Below are positions 61,871 through 64,000 of a DNA stretch of 64,000 bases, in pieces (position 1 is the first letter of the stretch; each line of letters opens with the position of its first letter). Location: NCBI RefSeq assembly GCF_024139115.2, contig NW_026942923.1, positions 1 to 64,000 of the forward strand. The letters run 5' to 3'. Under the pieces are notes generated by a model. It saw nothing but the letters and a program-made list of their open reading frames with translations. It was not told the origin of the DNA and did no database searches. The position numbers were made by a program, and so were the translations under genes. Origin of the DNA: Armigeres subalbatus. Taxonomy: Eukaryota > Arthropoda > Insecta > Diptera > Culicidae.

Positions 61871-62049
61871 AACGGACGATTTCCGTTACTAAAACCAACA
61901 GTTTTAGACATACAATAGCTAAGACCAACAGTCTTACTTCGTTTATTCCCAAATCCATCAGATTTGAATAAACACTCTACCCAAAACCAGCAGTTTTGGT
62001 TTACTCTGATGCAACCAGTATCATTACCCGTAGAGCCAGCAGCTATACG
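61871..62049 (-). ncRNA. Array of seven small stem-loops in the gypsy G leader
   Basis: Given on plus: AACGGA-cgatt-TCCGTT (61871-61887), CTAAAAC-caaca-GTTTTAG (61889-61907), TAAGAC-caaca-GTCTTA (61920-61936), CAAATC-catca-GATTTG (61950-61966, with outer stem GTTTATT/AATAAAC 61941-61973), CCAAAAC-cagca-GTTTTGG (61981-61999), GATGC-aacca-GTATC (62008-62022), CGTAGAGC-cagca-GCTATACG (62029-62049, one mismatch). In element sense four or five loops read TGNTG. The stems differ in sequence but remain paired. Confidence 0.7.
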
Positions 62050-62335
62050 TCATCCGCATCAACAATCAATGAAAACAGCCATTACTAAGGACTACTAGTC
62101 ATATCAACGAGCCAGACCCATCAGTTTAGCCTACTGTTCCTCGTTATCATCTCAAATCAACAGCCGTCACCCTATGTTATCGAAAACGACCTCTCACCTC
62201 ACTCTTCCAATTCGATTCCGTGATCAATCGTTTCCATTTTGTGAACTCCATGTTACATAATACATCACCCCTCAATGTATCCCATTCGTGTCTTCCTAAC
62301 TGAACTCAATGCGGAATCCCACCTCGTACGCCAAT

Positions 62336-62511
62336 TGTCAGGTTCTTAGCCACAAATAAAACACGTCCGTCTCGTATGCGACTTAAACTCAAACTCCCTT
62401 TATTTATGTCATTCCATCCTGTAACTGTTCTTGTTTACAATGTCGTTCACGCTCTTCTCCCTGCAACTGAAACCACTCATCTCACAGAGGTCAGACATAA
62501 AGTACATCACA
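62336..62511 (-). repeat. Gypsy G LTR (5' in element sense)
   Basis: 176 bp with the same ends as 59514-59689; it differs by TAGCCAC for TAACCAC and CTCCC for CTCTC. Followed by the duplication GATGG. Confidence 0.9.
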
Positions 62512-62516
62512 GATGG

Positions 62517-63410
62517 GTGACGAAAGAAATTATTGAAGTGGTTTATGCAGTATGGCGAATATTTTCCAAAGAGTGACTCGATGTGAATGCACTGCGGAAA
62601 TGGCAACAGCAGCTCCCATGCACTAACAAAAACTGGAACCTCCACAGCTACGAGCCCCATAAAAAAATCACAGTCGACAAACATTGGCTATAGTAGGGTA
62701 TTGCGATAACGGTGTCAAATGAAGCAAAAGTGGATGAGAAATCGTAAAACTCCAGAATATTTTTGGTCTTTTGCATATGCCTGGCCCTTCCTGTTCATCG
62801 GAGATCTTCAGATAGTGGACGAACAAAATTGGTGAACACGTTCCAGTTCTTTGTCATTTTGTCTCTCATTCCTTCAACAATTTATGAATGCTCAAAATTT
62901 AATACTAAATACGTACATGGCATCGTTTACTGCTTTTGCCGCGGATATTGTTGGAGTCCCAGATATCCGATTCAAGCTTTAGTTAGTAACGGTGACTCTT
63001 CTCTACCTTCTACTCCCTGAGCAGTTAGTACGAATAAGGGCGTCCTTGTGAAGTTTTGCTGTACCTGTTACGAAAGACTAGTACATCCCATTCCCTGCAC
63101 TTTCTGGAGAAAACTTTCTTGCATCAGATGTGAATCTGGTGTGGTACTGGTCTTCGTAACAAAAAAGGCACCATTACGGAGCATGAGATTTGATCAAATT
63201 ATTCGTAGTACTACTTGATCAACACCCCCAGCTGGGCACACACACACACTTAGCTCTCGGTCGATTGTCATCGGGGGACCCGTACCCGTGGAAGCGTGAG
63301 ATTGGAACTTGTGAGGACCAGAGCTGTGTAGGTCGCTCCTTCCCAGATGTCAACTCACCATTTCGCAGCCCGTGTGTGTATGTGTGTGCGCAAACTAATC
63401 TCTCTAAGGG
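62517..63410. other. DCAF5 upstream intron or flank, no gene seen
   Basis: A CA run (63237-63250) and GTGTGTGT (63371-63388) are the only simple repeats. No exon matching the missing DCAF5 N-terminus was recognised on minus. Confidence 0.4.
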
Positions 63411-63417
63411 CCGATTT

Positions 63418-63503
63418 CTTCACCTCCGCTTAGGCCTTAAACCAGGTTTAAACGTATGGGTAAGCACCGCTTAAAAGTTAAGCGAAGGTGAAGAAATTGA
63501 CCC
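63418..63503. mobile_element. 86-bp palindromic MITE
   Basis: GGGCCGATTTCTTCACCTCC and the complement of GGTGAAGAAATTGACCC form the arms. Flanked by TAA (63415-63417 and 63504-63506), the same duplication type as the 17309-17608 MITE. Confidence 0.75.
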
Positions 63504-63506
63504 TAA

Positions 63507-64000
63507 TTGTTCAGGCACTTATCCTCAACCGATTTGCTCGCAACAAGTTGCATTCAACGCGGAATCTTGTCCCATTGTTCCATCGTATTGAAAATTGGCC
63601 CAATCGGACTGGGCTTCGGAGTTATGGCCAAAATATATTTTTTTACAATACAAATTTTCACTTTTTAGGGACTTACTCTTAGCTGATTTACTTGCAACAA
63701 GTTTCAATCAAACTCATCAAATGCTTTAGCCAAGCAAGCCTTCGGCACAGCAGAGTGTGATTGATTCGCACTCTATACAATCCGCCCAGCCAGTTGCTGG
63801 GGGCGTAGAGTTCGATCCTCTCGTTTAATAAACAATGTGCACTCGCTTGACTGTGGATATACAACAGTAAAGCACATGTGGAGATTGGACAAATCAAGCA
63901 TCCGAAAGATATTCAATTTGCAAAAAAAGAGCTAACCGCGGTGGAGGTTGGTACTTGGATTCTGATGGCTTTTCCGCAAACGTGACCTTTAAGTGGTCTT
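63507..64000. other. End of window, no gene seen
   Basis: A loose direct repeat: CTCAACCGATTTGCTCGCAACAAG near 63522 and CTTAGCTGATTTACTTGCAACAAG near 63679. Otherwise nothing recognised. Confidence 0.4.

Larger units (their letters stand above)
59514..62511 (-). mobile_element. Ty3/gypsy-like retrotransposon, non-autonomous, young
   Basis: LTRs of 176 bp (59514-59689 and 62336-62511) with TGTCAGG...CATCACA ends; I count two differences. The target duplication is GATGG (59509-59513, 62512-62516). Sense is minus: right LTR, a TGGCGTACGAGG primer-binding-like sequence directly inside it, a 700-nt leader with stem-loops, gag, protease, RNase H, polypurine AAAGGGAGGGATT, left LTR. RT and integrase are missing. 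Confidence 0.92.

Noticed and set aside
63750..63835. tRNA-like sequence with GAGTTCGATCCTC (box B-like)
   Set aside because: No matching box A, anticodon arm or acceptor stem at the expected distance.

Overview
The window looks like mosquito nuclear DNA, most likely Aedes-type. It has spliced insect genes with GT/AG introns, AT-rich intergenic DNA, and very dense mobile elements of the mosquito repertoire (BEL/Pao, Ty3/gypsy, Ty1/copia, several LINE clades, Penelope, many palindromic MITEs). Species is inferred from this composition, not proved.

Three conserved host genes are present. (1) A beta-PS-type integrin beta subunit on + (1-15781). Its 5' exon lies outside the window; it reads PSI domain, beta-I domain, hybrid domain, cysteine-rich EGF repeats, TM helix and an NPxY tail. 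Two homologous 85-nt exons (1023-1107 and 12884-12968) encode alternative versions of the same beta-I loop, as in Drosophila myospheroid exon 4A/4B. (2) A complete three-exon RPA2 (RPA32) gene on + (34372-35239). (3) A DCAF5-type WD40 gene on - (44510-56253), whose first exons lie to the right.

Most of the remaining DNA is nested transposons. The integrin intron between the alternative exons holds a gypsy element broken by a copia element, itself broken by a 1.6-kb TA-flanked element, which contains a 156-bp palindromic MITE. At 17.6-30.6 kb one minus-strand LINE is split twice: by a 7.06-kb insertion (containing a young BEL element with 431-bp LTRs and a 12-mer-like satellite) and by a 4.03-kb TA-flanked inverted-repeat element that contains a fold-back with a hammerhead-like motif at its centre. 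At 31.4-33.6 kb is a cluster of palindromes, including a 304-bp head-to-head MITE dimer. At 36.3-43.4 kb a CR1-like LINE is interrupted by an RTE-like tail and by a Penelope element with an intact RT/GIY-YIG frame and a hammerhead-like motif behind it. The last DCAF5 intron (45.4-54.3 kb) is filled with LINE pieces, a 51-bp minisatellite open in several frames, and a second copy of the satellite in opposite orientation. At 59.5-62.5 kb is a young minus-strand gypsy-like element that has lost RT and integrase; its 5' leader carries a regularly spaced array of small stem-loops with different but base-paired stems and similar 5-nt loops. I regard that array as the most unusual structure in the window.

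The host genes are not functionally linked to each other. Coordinates of splice sites were set by reading frame and GT/AG rules; element boundaries by terminal repeats and target-site duplications where visible.
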